DNA of 64,000 bases from assembly GCF_947495565.1 (NCBI RefSeq), contig NZ_CANLZM010000015.1:1-64000 (forward strand), written 5' to 3'. A program made the translations under genes and the position numbers. Source of the DNA: an uncultured Pontibacter sp. GTDB taxonomy: Bacteria > Bacteroidota > Bacteroidia > Cytophagales > Hymenobacteraceae. Within the stretch, counting starts at the first letter, position 1. Every line of letters starts with the position of its first letter. Of the stretch, positions 63,621 to 64,000 are shown piece after piece. The notes under the pieces are model-generated. The model saw nothing but the letters and a program-made list of their open reading frames with translations, searched no databases and was not told the origin of the DNA.

Positions 63621-64000
63621 TTAGTTCTGCCCCACTGCCTTTTGCGGCAGAGCAAGTCTATTTAAAGGTAATATCCAGGGCTTCGGCAGGAAGCTTTCTT
63701 TTTCGGCCGCTAAGTTAACACTTGGGTCGATAAAAAGCCGGCTGCCGCGGCCATTCATGCTTACATACACCTCGGCGCGCACCTGTGCGCCGGGTATGCC
63801 ACGGGAGGCAAAGTCCTGCTGCAGCATGTGGGCATACTGCAGGATCATGTCGGGCTGGGTGGCCATCTGCTTCTCCTGGTTGATGGTTAGGTAGTCGCGG
63901 TTGTTGATCTCTATCTCATAGCCGGTGTTGGGGTCACGCACATAGAAAAAGGTTGTGCCGGTTTTTTCCATCAGCATCACGCGCCAGGAGAAGCGGTAGC
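63621..64000 (-). CDS. HTTM domain protein (C-terminal part; gene continues beyond window)
   Basis: The open frame runs off the window end with YRFSWRVMLMEKTG. It is the C-terminal part of an HTTM (vitamin K-dependent gamma-carboxylase-like) membrane protein: FFYVRDPNTGYEIEINNRDYLTINQEKQMATQPDMILQYAHMLQQD, then VRAEVYVSMNGRGSRLFIDPSVNLA. The catalytic membrane part is outside the window. It sits 6 bases before the FecA-like receptor gene, an arrangement I associate with iron-uptake loci in Bacteroidetes. The biochemical role of bacterial HTTM proteins is not settled. Confidence 0.85.
   Translation of the reverse strand, partial: YRFSWRVMLMEKTGTTFFYVRDPNTGYEIEINNRDYLTINQEKQMATQPDMILQYAHMLQQDFASRGIPGAQVRAEVYVSMNGRGSRLFIDPSVNLAAEKESFLPKPWILPLNRLALPQKAVGQN

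Overview
The window looks like chromosomal DNA of a Bacteroidota bacterium, most likely order Cytophagales and close to Hymenobacteraceae/Pontibacter. The reasons are paired TonB-dependent receptor and DUF4249 genes, DUF4142, DUF202, DUF349, DUF2795 and DUF4168 proteins, very few Shine-Dalgarno sites, candidate promoters of the Bacteroidetes TTTG/TAnnTTTG type, and moderate GC coding DNA with AT-rich spacers. I saw no phage, integrase, transposase, CRISPR array, rRNA or convincing tRNA. The taxonomic call is inference.

Layout. 1-5.5 kb: a 5'-truncated FadL-like porin, a DPP-IV peptidase, a RelA/SpoT-domain protein and a YcxB-like membrane protein. 5.5-22 kb: a dispersed kynurenine catabolic region with a semialdehyde dehydrogenase, SDR, 3-hydroxyanthranilate dioxygenase, GNAT, ACMSD, kynurenine 3-monooxygenase and kynureninase. 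It is interleaved with secreted proteins of unknown function, an AlkB-like oxygenase, a proton antiporter and an AGCS symporter. Together these enzymes would take kynurenine to 2-aminomuconate. Tryptophan dioxygenase, kynurenine formamidase and the aminomuconate deaminase are not here. 22-36.9 kb: housekeeping and envelope genes (asnS, rpoN, dlgD-like, enoyl-CoA hydratase, two DUF4142 lipoproteins, uvrA, two DUF202 proteins, a GT-C-like protein). 37-43 kb: a TonB receptor/DUF4249/MG2-like export or uptake operon. 43-52.6 kb: LOG protein, MacB-like permease, queA, ispD, an orphan ABC ATPase, DUF2795, DUF349 and ettA. 52.9-55.5 kb: two paralogous FemAB/GNAT-fold proteins flanked by two related single-helix microproteins. 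55.5-64 kb: serine hydrolase, S1/P1-nuclease-like protein, a PAS protein with a degenerate CZB partner, def, ruvX, a FecA-like receptor and a partial HTTM protein.

Most notable signals. (1) The octamer AAGTATAA/TTATACTT and its AAGTATGG variant recur throughout, in spacers and inside genes, in several reading frames and both orientations. They form inverted pairs after genes and even supply stop codons, which resembles the pattern of DNA uptake sequences. (2) Two genes of 30 and 32 codons encode related one-helix peptides and bracket the FemAB-like pair; each has its own strong hairpin terminator. (3) A 250-400 bp intergenic repeat family has three long copies and one truncated copy. (4) A tandem array of about four 91-93 bp units lies in the 970 bp spacer before kynU. 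All counts are by eye; no searches were run.
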